Part shown: positions 35,388 to 43,387 of the stretch, piece after piece | Numbering within the stretch: position 1 is the first letter of the stretch | How the letters are laid out: each line of letters starts with the position of its first letter | Assembly (NCBI GenBank): GCA_963781805.1 | Contig: CAWAHF010000004.1 | Span: forward strand, 3,906,001 to 3,970,000 | Length of the DNA: 64,000 nucleotides | Direction of reading: 5' to 3' | Source of the DNA: JAFGPL01 sp963781805 | Lineage (GTDB): Bacteria; Bacteroidota; Bacteroidia; Bacteroidales; UBA10428 | Notes under the pieces: generated by a model | What the model was told of the DNA's origin: nothing | What the model saw: only the letters and a program-made list of their open reading frames with translations | Database searches by the model: none | Made by a program: the position numbers and the translations under genes

Positions 35388-35462
35388 GGGCAAAAAAAGC
35401 ATGTGTTTGGCAGCGAAGGGACGGTTGCAGGGATGGGCTGCCAAACTCTTGCTTTTGTGGGT
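35388..35462. repeat. Long imperfect hairpin upstream of the restriction gene
   Basis: CAAAAAAAGCATGTGTTTGGCAGC (in parts 35391-35414) pairs with GCTGCCAAACTCTTGCTTTTGTG (35437-35459) around a G-rich loop. It stands about 100 bases upstream of the restriction-methylase start, so it may act as a leader structure or small RNA. The loop holds AGCGAAGGGACGG, shared with 31647-31659. Confidence 0.45.
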
Positions 35463-35528
35463 TGGCATTTTCCATTTTTTTCTTTTTAAATCTGCTATCA
35501 TGTTACTGCTGTGTCGTTTTCTTGGCTT

Positions 35529-35663
35529 GCGTACAACGTTTTACAATATGAAACGGTTGGGTTTTCGGGCTGCGTTCTTGTCCGCCGAAAAGAATGCTGA
35601 AGCGAGATACAAACGCTCGCAAACCACTGAACCCCAACTGTTTTATATTGTGTGTTGTACGCA
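35529..35663 (-). repeat. attC site
   Basis: Left core GCGTACAAC (35529-35537), left arm ACAATATGAAACGGTTGGG, right arm CCCCAACTGTTTTATATTGT, right core GTTGTACGCA (35654-35663), the exact complement of TGCGTACAAC at 36544-36553. Confidence 0.9.
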
Positions 35664-35664
35664 G

Positions 35665-36507
35665 TTATTCTTTCAAAGATTTTTTCAATTTCCATCTACT
35701 CCAAAGTATACTTGCTATTATCGAACTGGATATTCCTGTTACAAGTCCTAAAAAATAATTCAATATCCTTTTATACCAAGGCTGATAGTTTAAAACCAAC
35801 TGAAGTGATTCTTTCTTTTCATTTATAATTTCCTCAAGACCTTGCATTTTCTCATATTCCTCAAGAATTCTTTTATTTTCAATGTCAGTTTTTATCATAT
35901 CATCTTTAATTCCTTCTAAATCTTTCTCTAATCCTTGTATGTTTTTTAGTGCTTGCTCCACATTTTCTATCCGGTGTGATAATGGTTTATCAACATCTTT
36001 TTTATCAATCATAAAGGTTACTATCGAGGCGAAAACTGAAATCAAAACTCCAGCAATAGAGGAAGTAAACCACTTTCTAATTGATTTATTTTTCTGAGCA
36101 ACGATTTTAAAATATCGTTTAGTAATATCAGCATGCTTATCCAATAATTTAATTAAATCACCTTGAGATATAATAGATATTTTATCAGTCTCAAAATCAC
36201 TAATAGTTTTTTTGTCAATAATTGCAGATGTGATAAATATAATTTTATGATAATACTCTAAAACTTTATTTAACCTTTCTATTTCCGGTTGTAAAACACT
36301 CTTATCAATTTGGTATTTATGTTTAACTGAAACAGCAATCTTTTCAATCCCTTTATAAGCTAAAATATCGACTCCTTCATCAGAAGTTATATCCAAAATA
36401 AAGGCTTTATCAAATTCAAACTCTGCCTTTAGAAGCAGATGACATAACTCCTCAAATTTCTCAGGTGTCAAGTCAAATATTTGATATTTTAATTTTTTTC
36501 TATCCAT
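35665..36507 (-). CDS. Mrr-like restriction-endonuclease-fold protein with two membrane helices
   Basis: 280 residues. The N-terminal domain (1-135) has the Mrr/REase pattern: LTPEKFEELCHLLL, TSDEGVDILAYKG (D47), then KIAVSVKHKYQIDK, SVLQPEIERLNKVLEYYHKIIFITSA. At the usual (E/Q)xK place the sequence reads SVK, so the catalytic Glu/Gln seems replaced by Ser. Then come a transmembrane helix (about 147-167), a coiled coil (about 175-240) and a second helix (about 250-272). Such nuclease-membrane fusions are found among phage-defence effectors. First cassette of the array. Confidence 0.65.
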   Translation of the reverse strand: MDRKKLKYQIFDLTPEKFEELCHLLLKAEFEFDKAFILDITSDEGVDILAYKGIEKIAVSVKHKYQIDKSVLQPEIERLNKVLEYYHKIIFITSAIIDKKTISDFETDKISIISQGDLIKLLDKHADITKRYFKIVAQKNKSIRKWFTSSIAGVLISVFASIVTFMIDKKDVDKPLSHRIENVEQALKNIQGLEKDLEGIKDDMIKTDIENKRILEEYEKMQGLEEIINEKKESLQLVLNYQPWYKRILNYFLGLVTGISSSIIASILWSRWKLKKSLKE

Positions 36508-36543
36508 TGATTTTATCTATTCAGTGAGGTGTCTTGGACTAAT

Positions 36544-36630
36544 TGCGTACAACATCCAAATATACTTACCTTTTTCTCAAAAGGTAAGTATATTTCGCAT
36601 ATAGCTTTAGTTATTGTTTTGTTGTAAAGG
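36544..36630 (-). repeat. Outer boundary site of the array (attC- or attI-like)
   Basis: Core TGCGTACAAC (36544-36553) is the exact complement of the right core of the cassette below it. Above it is a perfect 17-base hairpin (AAATATACTTACCTTTT and AAAAGGTAAGTATATTT) and, at 36621, GTTGTAAAGG. No integrase gene is found above it. The sequence 36550-36637 recurs at 10676-10760. Confidence 0.6.
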
Positions 36631-36859
36631 GTCATTGCTTAGTTTGGTTAAACAAATATTCTTCATTTTTAATTCTTCAAAAATTGTGTCGCTCGAGAAA
36701 TACACTCCAATTTACGACTAATTTCATACAAAGCATTACAAACCAGCAGGCTAATTATAAACTTATTATAAACAAGTGTTTGTCTGTCCATAAATGCAGG
36801 TATTTTGAATGGGTTGATATTGCTTACTAATCAGGACTGGTCACCTTTGGGGCTGTCCG
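36631..36859. other. Non-coding flank of the array
   Basis: AT-rich, no supported gene. The block at about 36695-36760 is a diverged copy of one at 14665-14740 inside the array. Confidence 0.4.
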
Positions 36860-37050
36860 GTTCATAAAAAACGCCATCCGGTTCACTTTAGGACCCGATC
36901 GGTTCACCTTAGACCCCGTTAAGTTCACCTTAAACCCCGTCTGGTTCACTCTAAAAAGTGAAAAAGTTCACTTTAGAGGTCGATCAGTTCACTTCAGAAG
37001 GCGATCGGTTCATGTTAGAGGGCAATTCGGTTCAGTTTAAATATAGTAGC
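36860..37050. repeat. Nine degenerate 21-bp iterons (GTTCA)
   Basis: GTTCA occurs at 36860, 36881, 36902, 36923, 36944, 36966, 36987, 37008 and 37030, that is every 21 or 22 bases. The rest of each unit is a variable form of CTTTAGA..CCGATCG. Both strands have stop codons in the units, so it is not coding now. The spacing is two turns of the helix and puts all units on one face. Confidence 0.85.
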
Positions 37051-37154
37051 AGTTGCAGTCAGGAGGTTGCGTAGGGGATTTAAAGTAATGAAAAAACGGC
37101 AGTATATGATTTTCATTACTGCCGCTTTTAATTTAGATTCGGGATTGGTGTGGA

Positions 37155-37979
37155 TTAGGCTGCCTGTGTTTCATCATCCGTCTCTTCACTTTTGTGTCGC
37201 TTTTTTAAATTTGCTTTGTGCATAAATTCACTCCGGTAACCCCGCAGGCGATTATCATCGCCCGAGAATACATACTTGCCGCATGCCCGTACTTCATCCA
37301 CAGCCTGCTTCATGAACGTGTAAGCACGGTTGCGGATATCGAGCTGTTTCGTAGCGCCGTCTTCGCCCTTGGCGCCTGCCAGCAGCTGTGCCATTTCAGT
37401 TGCCAGCTGTTCAGCGGTATCAAGCTGCGCAAGATCGAACTTAATGGCTTCGAGTAACGGGGCGTTTGCCTTTCCGAGCACGGCCAGGTCGTTCAAATCC
37501 TGGATCATGTCCTCCCGGCTGGTACCGTCGGCAATCACCACCACCTTTGCCAGCAAGGTGTCATCATTGCGGAATGCATAACGGAAAGCATCGAGCAACA
37601 TATCACGAAAATCAAAGGCTGCGGGCGATTTTTCCAGCCACTCTTTTTCGGCTTCTTCCTGTGAGCGGTAATCTTTTGCCCACAATGACTGGGCCTGGCG
37701 GCATGCACCGGCGCGCACCGCCAGCTCTTCGACATAATTCCAGTCAAGGCCGTGCGACTCGAGTTCCGCTTTATCGTCCTCTGCCTGGATTTTGAGATCA
37801 ACTGCCTCCTGTATTGCAATAGAGACAGGCATGGGAGGGTTTTTAACTTCCTCTTCGGGGATGGCCAGTAAGGCATCCATAACGTTTGTTAAATCATCAT
37901 TCGACATAACTTCATTTAGTTTATTTATATTATTAATTGTTTTATCGGGCACAATATAACTCCATTGATCAAAACTCAA
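37155..37979 (-). CDS. Unknown cytoplasmic protein
   Basis: A 274-residue, mainly helical, acidic protein (EEEVKNPPMPVSIAIQEAVDLKIQAEDDKAELESHGLDWNYVEELAVRAGACRQAQSLW). No signal peptide or membrane helix, and a Lys/Arg-rich tail (KANLKKRHKSEETDDETQAA). I do not recognise a family. Codon use is GC-richer than in the neighbours, suggesting another origin. A later Met (37907, MSNDDLTNVMDALL) is a possible start. Upstream are three TTGCA-N5-TGCAA palindromes, shared with the regulator locus at 54.2 kb. Confidence 0.7.
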   Translation of the reverse strand: MSFDQWSYIVPDKTINNINKLNEVMSNDDLTNVMDALLAIPEEEVKNPPMPVSIAIQEAVDLKIQAEDDKAELESHGLDWNYVEELAVRAGACRQAQSLWAKDYRSQEEAEKEWLEKSPAAFDFRDMLLDAFRYAFRNDDTLLAKVVVIADGTSREDMIQDLNDLAVLGKANAPLLEAIKFDLAQLDTAEQLATEMAQLLAGAKGEDGATKQLDIRNRAYTFMKQAVDEVRACGKYVFSGDDNRLRGYRSEFMHKANLKKRHKSEETDDETQAA

Positions 37980-38010
37980 AAATTGATTTCCGCAACCGGT
38001 TTTTGAAAAT

Positions 38011-38137
38011 TTGCAAAAAATGCAAAAATGAGAGGCGATTTTCCATTTTTCCCGAAAAATTTGCAGAAATCAATAATGGGATCCTTCGGATTTGCAATTA
38101 TTGCAAAAATTAAGGGTATCATTTGCAAAAAATGCAA
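38011..38137. promoter_or_regulatory. Three TTGCA-N5-TGCAA palindromes (probable operators)
   Basis: 15-base sites at 38011-38025, 38092-38106 and 38123-38137, each an exact TTGCA-N5-TGCAA. The block GCAGAAATCAATAATGG (38063-38079) is also found at 54189-54205 with one change, and its inverted start (ATTGATTTCCGC) at about 37982. They lie directly upstream of the gene that starts at 37979. Confidence 0.65.
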
Positions 38138-38159
38138 AAGTTTTTTTAAGTTTTACGTT

Positions 38160-39063
38160 GCGTACATTGCGCCTTCTTAGCGAACTCCGCGGTTAAAGGT
38201 TTTTTACCGCAGCGCCTCCGCTGAGTAGCTTCAGCGCTCGCGGAAAGTACGCAAAGGTTTTACGCGAAGGAACGCAGAGAAGTCATGCAATGACGGCCGG
38301 TGCTGTTGGCAGGGTTTCAATTGAACATTATTCTGAAAAGTAACAAATAACCCGCAATCTCAAATGATTTGTGGAGTAGAAAGCTCTTATCTCCCCTTCT
38401 CCGCTATCCGTAGCCTTAGGCAAAGGATAGACAGGAGAGACAAAGAGGGGTCATAGATGCGTTTGTCGGTGAAGCTTCGTTTCACTCGTGACGGCGGGTG
38501 ATGTGGGCAGGGGTTTCAATGATCGGTTTTTACTTTGTGTGCTTTGCGCCTCCTTCGCTTGCTCAGCGGTAAAAACATTTAACCGCAGAGGAACGCGAAG
38601 GTGTTGGATATTGAAGCCGGTGTTTCAAATTAAAATATCAGGATTCCAAGTATTCCACCCAATAACAAACAACGTACATTATTGCGAAGGAGGTACGAAC
38701 GCGGCAATCTCTTGGCAATCCGGTTGTTATATCAATATTATCCTGTTATATAGTCACCCTGAACTTGATTCAGGGTCTTTGGAAAATTAAGGAGATTAGC
38801 TTTGCTGAGCATTTCAGGGTTTGAATCAAGTTCGGAATGACTTAACCGTTTTTTAATACTTGACATAACACTGGCATATTATACTATATTCATATCCTTG
38901 TTTCAATTTGTAAATTGCTTCACTACAATCGCAATGACGGCGCATGCTGTGGGGCAGTGTTTCAATGGTCAGTTTTTACGTTGCGTCTTTGCGTGGCCCT
39001 GTTTCAATGATGGGATTGCATCGCTGCGCTCGCGATGACGTGGGGTACTGTGGGTGGGGTTTT
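38160..39063. repeat. Degenerate dispersed repeats, no gene
   Basis: About 900 bases without a supported gene. A unit of about 35 bases (AATGACGGC ... GGCAGGGTTTCAAT) occurs four times: about 38287-38322, 38486-38521, 38931-38966 and 39031-39063. Between them are fragments related to CTTTGCG..CTCAGCGG..AACGCAGAG. A palindrome ACCCTGAACTTGATTCAGGGT lies near 38757. They look like decayed intergenic repeats rather than an active element. Confidence 0.6.
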
Positions 39064-39080
39064 AAAAGAGACTGTCCGCC

Positions 39081-39752
39081 TTAGGTTACATTTCTAAAAT
39101 AGGCTTCTGCCACCGTTAAATCCAGTTTTGAGGTGATTTTAATATTTTCCGGATTGCCTTCCACCATGCTTATTTTTTGCCCGATTTTTTCAACAACGGC
39201 AGCATCGTCGGTAAATGATTCGTCAAAGGGTTTTTTATACGCTTTGATTAACAAATCGCTTAAAAAGATTTGCGGGGTTTGTACTATTTTATATTTTGCA
39301 CGATCAGCCATATGATTTTCTGAACCCTGCACTATACGCAGTGTTTCGCAGATGGCTATAACCGGAATTGCAGCGCCTGTCTTCTCCGCCTTTGCAAAAC
39401 ACCTTTTAATGGTATTCCGGCTTACCAAAGGGCGCACACCATCATGAATTGCAACCAGTACTCGCGGTTTTAAACCTCTTAATCCGTTTTTTACAGAATG
39501 AAATCTTGTTTCACCCCCTTTTCGTAATTCATGTTTTATGCTAAATCTGTATTCTTTACAAAGTTTTTTCCAGTATTTTATCTGGTTCTCAGGAAGCACA
39601 ACGATTATTCTGATAGAATTTTCAAAATTCCAGAATTTCTTTATGGAATGCATCAGGATGGGCAACCCGGCTATCGGTAAAAACTGTTTTGGAACTTCTG
39701 TATTCATTCTTGTTCCTGCACCGCCTGCAACAATTAGTGCAATCTTGTCCAT
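39081..39752 (-). CDS. ispD: 2-C-methyl-D-erythritol 4-phosphate cytidylyltransferase
   Basis: 223 residues, normal for IspD. It joins CTP and methylerythritol phosphate in the non-mevalonate isoprenoid pathway, in the cytoplasm. Nucleotide-binding signature ALIVAGGAGTRMNTEVPKQFLPIAGLPILMHSI (6-39), with the Arg and Lys that contact CTP. VAIHDGVRPLVS and the TDDAAVVEKIG stretch are also typical. It stands alone, next to the repeat region. Confidence 0.92.
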   Translation of the reverse strand: MDKIALIVAGGAGTRMNTEVPKQFLPIAGLPILMHSIKKFWNFENSIRIIVVLPENQIKYWKKLCKEYRFSIKHELRKGGETRFHSVKNGLRGLKPRVLVAIHDGVRPLVSRNTIKRCFAKAEKTGAAIPVIAICETLRIVQGSENHMADRAKYKIVQTPQIFLSDLLIKAYKKPFDESFTDDAAVVEKIGQKISMVEGNPENIKITSKLDLTVAEAYFRNVT

Positions 39753-40071
39753 ATGCTATTGTTTAAATGCGAACTGAATTAATGCAATAAAGATAATCAT
39801 TTCATGAATTACCTGTTGTTAATGTTATAAGTTGAAATAATGACGTTTCATGATGACTTTTTCCTGTTCCGCTATTGTGAGAGGGTGAATCTTGCCGTCA
39901 GGCAGGCAGGAGAGAGAAATAAAAGATATTCTTTATTAAACGACATGGATAGTTGAATGTTGATTTTATATCTGGTGGCAATGAATTTTTTAAAGATTGT
40001 ATTAGTGAAATTCGGTTGAAACAATGGCAATTGAAATAATTTCAACTTAATTTTACAAAAAATTTCATCGT
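39753..40071. other. Intergenic region
   Basis: About 320 bases between two divergent genes. One CAGGCAGGCAGG tract (near 39901) and otherwise AT-rich; nothing else is seen. Confidence 0.5.
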
Positions 40072-40737
40072 ATGATAAGCAGTAATATTCTTAACTTCCT
40101 TACAGAACTATCAAAAAATAACAATAAAGCGTGGTATCAACAAAATAAAGAAGCATACGCTACTGCAAAACATGATTTTGAACTGGTGGTTGGCTTACTG
40201 ATACATGAAATTGCATCGTTTGATAAAGATATCGGGACATTGATGCCCAAGGATTGCATTTTCAGAATTTTTCGTGATGTACGATTTTCCAAAGATAAAA
40301 CGCCTTATAAGACAAACTTTGGGGCATACATGGCAAAGGGAGGGAAAAAATCCGGATATGCCGGTTACTATTTGCATATTGAGCCTGGTAATTACTTTCT
40401 CGCCGGAGGAATTTATATGCCCATGCCTCCTGTATTAAGGTCGATAAGAGATGATATCTTCCACAATATCGACGAATTTAAAGCGATCGTTGAAAGCGCT
40501 GAATTTAAAAAGTATTTCGGACAGGTCTGGGGAAGTAAACTGAAATCGCCTCCCAAGGGATATTCTAAAGACTTTAAAGACATTGAGTTGTTAAAATTCA
40601 AAGATTATAACCTACTCCACGAACTTTCATTGGAACAAATTACCAGCAGTAATTTTATAAATAATGCCATAAAAGTTTACAAAGCAATGATACCCTTCAA
40701 CAGGTTTTTAAACCAGGCGGTAGAAAATGTGGTTTAA
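40072..40737 (+). CDS. DUF2461 protein (TIGR02453 family)
   Basis: 221 residues. Family signatures are FLTELSKNNNKAWYQQNKEAYATAKHDF (8-35), the central FRIFRDVRFSKDKTPYKTNFGAYM, and YYLHIEPGNYFLAGGIYMP. The function of this widespread cytoplasmic family is not known. The end overlaps the convergent response-regulator gene by four bases. Confidence 0.88.
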   Translation: MISSNILNFLTELSKNNNKAWYQQNKEAYATAKHDFELVVGLLIHEIASFDKDIGTLMPKDCIFRIFRDVRFSKDKTPYKTNFGAYMAKGGKKSGYAGYYLHIEPGNYFLAGGIYMPMPPVLRSIRDDIFHNIDEFKAIVESAEFKKYFGQVWGSKLKSPPKGYSKDFKDIELLKFKDYNLLHELSLEQITSSNFINNAIKVYKAMIPFNRFLNQAVENVV

Positions 40738-41123
40738 TCTTTCTTGATATATCTGTTAACCATTTCTAACAGTGTGGACATACTGATTGGTTTGCTCAGA
40801 TAATTATCGCAACCTGCTTTTTCACATTTCACCTGTTCTTCAGGCAAAGCATATGCAGTTTGAGCAATTACAGGTATATCTTTATTTATTTTTTTAATGG
40901 CAATGGTCGTATCAAATCCATCCATAAATGGCATTTTCATATCCATTAAGATAATATCGTAATGTTCTCCGGCGGCAACGAGGTCAATTGCTTCCTGTCC
41001 AACACGTGCCCAGGATACTACAGCATGGGTATCATCAAAAATATCTTTAATCAGCAACCAGTTTATCTCTTCATCATCAACTACCAGTATTCTTTTCCCC
41101 TGAAAATCGTAAATTTTATCCAT
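40734..41123 (-). CDS. Single-domain response regulator
   Basis: 129 residues, only a CheY-like receiver. Acidic pocket VVDDEE near the N-terminus, phospho-acceptor Asp in IILMDMKMPFMDG, switch Thr/Lys in AQTAYAL and YLSKPI. There is no output domain, so it works through protein contacts, as in phosphorelays. No kinase is adjacent; the nearest histidine kinase is at 48169. Confidence 0.88.
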   Translation of the reverse strand: MDKIYDFQGKRILVVDDEEINWLLIKDIFDDTHAVVSWARVGQEAIDLVAAGEHYDIILMDMKMPFMDGFDTTIAIKKINKDIPVIAQTAYALPEEQVKCEKAGCDNYLSKPISMSTLLEMVNRYIKKD

Positions 41124-41190
41124 AGATTAATTAGCTAAGAAATGTTTTATACCATGTTAACAATATCAAAATAATTACCTGTTGATATAT

Positions 41191-42162
41191 TTATGACTGT
41201 TTTTTATCAAGTTCATTCCAGGCAAGGGCTCCGGCGCCCAATACTCCTGCATTGGTTTCCTGTAAGGATGAAGGAAGAATTTTGATTTTATTTCTGTAAA
41301 TGGGCAACAGGTTTTCTTCCATATACAATTTGGTTGGAATAAGAATTAAGTCATTGGCTTTCGCTAATCCGCCAAGCAAAAAGATTGCTTCGGGGCTGGT
41401 ATGACTTACGGCATCTGCTAATTTTGAACCCAAAATTTTTCCTGTATATTCAAATGCTTCCAAGGCAATCTGGTCGCCTTTTCTGGCAGATTCGGTTATC
41501 ATCTTGGCGGTAAGATCAGCGTAACTTATTTTTCGCAACTCACTTTCATACGTGCGCTCGCTCAAAAGATGAAATACTGTTCGCTTGATACCTGTTGCGG
41601 ACACATAAGTTTCAAGACAACCTTTCTTGCCACAGCCACAATCCCTTCCTTTTAGTTTAACATTCACATGTCCCAGTTCACCTGCAAAGCCGTCGTGACC
41701 GTAAACCAGATTTCCGTTTACCACTATTCCGCTACCCAAACCGGTTCCAAGTGTTATAACAATAAAATCCTTCATTCCTTTAGCGCCGCCAAAAATCATT
41801 TCACCCAATGCTGCCGCATTGGCATCATTTGTAAGCACAATCGGAATTCCCTGGAAGTAATTTTTTAATTTATCAACAATCGGAATTATCCCTTTCCAGT
41901 TTAAGTTGGGGGGATGTTCAATGGTTCCTTTATAATAATTGCCATTGGGTGCACCAATTCCAACTCCCAATACGTTGATTTCTTCATGGATAGACGACAT
42001 GGTATTTTCCACTACGGAATGCAGACTTTCCAGATATGCTTCAAATTCCCTGTATACATCGGTTGAGATAAAATCCTCCTGCAAACAATTGCCTGCACGA
42101 TCTAAAATCCCGTATTTTGTATATGTTCCGCCAATATCAATTGCTATAACTACTTCTTTCAT
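41191..42162 (-). CDS. ROK-family sugar kinase (glucokinase-like)
   Basis: 323 residues. ATP motif VIAIDIGGTYTKYGILD at the start, catalytic Asp in LTNDANAAALGE, GELGHVNV, and the zinc site CGCGKKGCLETY of the ROK family. ROK proteins without an N-terminal HTH, like this one, are kinases of glucose or other hexoses. Exact substrate is inferred. Alone on its strand. Confidence 0.88.
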   Translation of the reverse strand: MKEVVIAIDIGGTYTKYGILDRAGNCLQEDFISTDVYREFEAYLESLHSVVENTMSSIHEEINVLGVGIGAPNGNYYKGTIEHPPNLNWKGIIPIVDKLKNYFQGIPIVLTNDANAAALGEMIFGGAKGMKDFIVITLGTGLGSGIVVNGNLVYGHDGFAGELGHVNVKLKGRDCGCGKKGCLETYVSATGIKRTVFHLLSERTYESELRKISYADLTAKMITESARKGDQIALEAFEYTGKILGSKLADAVSHTSPEAIFLLGGLAKANDLILIPTKLYMEENLLPIYRNKIKILPSSLQETNAGVLGAGALAWNELDKKQS

Positions 42163-42526
42163 ATAAATATCTAAATTTCAATAATTAAATCACAAATTCT
42201 TTATTCACCTGTATCAGTCTTCTCTTTTGGTATGATTCGCTAAAATTTCACTTCTTCTTAATTTTTATTGAGTTTTCTTCGCTGAACCATTTTTTTAGCT
42301 TAGGTATGAATCTATTTTCTTATGAAGGTGAAATGCTGATCTCCACACATTCAACTATATTTTATTCAACCAGAATGCAAAATTAACATTATATTAAATA
42401 AAATGATCTTAACCTGCATTATTCGGGCTAAATATAATTATGTTGATAATAAATGGGTTCATGATCAATTTTTATGTAATTAAAATTCATTATATTTATT
42501 AGAATTAATTTTAAACCATTCCTGTC
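42163..42526. other. AT-rich intergenic region
   Basis: About 360 bases between two divergent genes; it must carry both promoters, but I see no convincing TAnnTTTG box on either side and no other feature. Confidence 0.4.
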
Positions 42527-43387
42527 ATGGAAATTAAAAATTTTATTGTACCGATCGATTTTTCGGAAGAATCATTAAGAGGACTCGAACTGGCAATTGT
42601 TTTCTCAAAACAAGGTTATGTAAATATTCAGATGGTCTATGTCCTGAAAAAATCTGTTGACTACATGCCCGTAAATGCTGAAATTGAGAAAGAACAAGCA
42701 GAAAATGCTTTTAAAAAAATCATGGAAAAATATAACCCTCAATTATATAACAATTCAAAACTGAGATATATTATAAAAAAAGGGAAGATTTACCAGGAAA
42801 TAGTAAATCAGGCTCAATCTTATAAAGATTCTATAATTACAGCATCGACCCATGGGGCTTCGGGTTTTGAAGAGTTTTTTATTGGGAGCAATGCCTATAA
42901 AATTATTTCTGCTACCGATCGACCCGTGATTACCATCCGAAAAGGAAATTGTCCTGAAAGTATCCGTCGTATCGTATTGCCAATTGATACAGGTGAAGAT
43001 ACCCGGCAGAAAGTGCCGTTTACAACTGAACTGGCAGAATTATTTGGCGCTGAAGTTCACATTATCAGTGTTAATACAACAAAAGATGATAAAGCTATCA
43101 ATAAGTTGAGAGCATATTCCACTCAGGTGGCAGGATATATGACAGGCAAGGTAAAATACGAAACAGAAGAATTATTTGGTGAAAATATTTCTGATTTGGT
43201 AGTAAACTATGCCAAAGCGGTTAAAGCCGATTTAATTTCCATTATGACGGAACAATCCTCCGGAATCAGTCTTATACTTGGAAATACCGCACATCAGGTA
43301 ATTAATAAAGCGGAAGTTCCTGTAGTAAGCATGACACCCCGTGAATTGAGAATATCGGGCGGTTCTTTTAGAACCTTTGGCGACTAA
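42527..43387 (+). CDS. Universal stress protein, two UspA domains
   Basis: 286 residues with two tandem Usp domains (about 1-145 and 146-275). First domain: FIVPIDFSEESLRGLELA ... GASGFEEFFIGSNAYKIISATDRPVITIRKG. Second domain: RIVLPIDTGEDTRQKVPFTTELAELFGAEVHIISV ... SGISLILGNTAHQVINKAEVPVVSM. The G-x-N/T-x-x-I pattern at the end of each domain fits nucleotide binding. It overlaps the lspA end by four bases (convergent). Confidence 0.9.
   Translation: MEIKNFIVPIDFSEESLRGLELAIVFSKQGYVNIQMVYVLKKSVDYMPVNAEIEKEQAENAFKKIMEKYNPQLYNNSKLRYIIKKGKIYQEIVNQAQSYKDSIITASTHGASGFEEFFIGSNAYKIISATDRPVITIRKGNCPESIRRIVLPIDTGEDTRQKVPFTTELAELFGAEVHIISVNTTKDDKAINKLRAYSTQVAGYMTGKVKYETEELFGENISDLVVNYAKAVKADLISIMTEQSSGISLILGNTAHQVINKAEVPVVSMTPRELRISGGSFRTFGD

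Noticed and set aside
35380..35751. 123-codon plus-strand ORF
   Set aside because: It crosses an attC site and the end of the Mrr-like gene; composition is not coding-like.
36860..37050. CRISPR array
   Set aside because: Units are 21 bases with no distinct spacers and degenerate sequence; no cas genes are near.
37218..37876. ORFs in other frames over the gene at 37155
   Set aside because: Shadows of a GC-richer gene; the chosen frame has a proper helical, acidic protein and an upstream control region.
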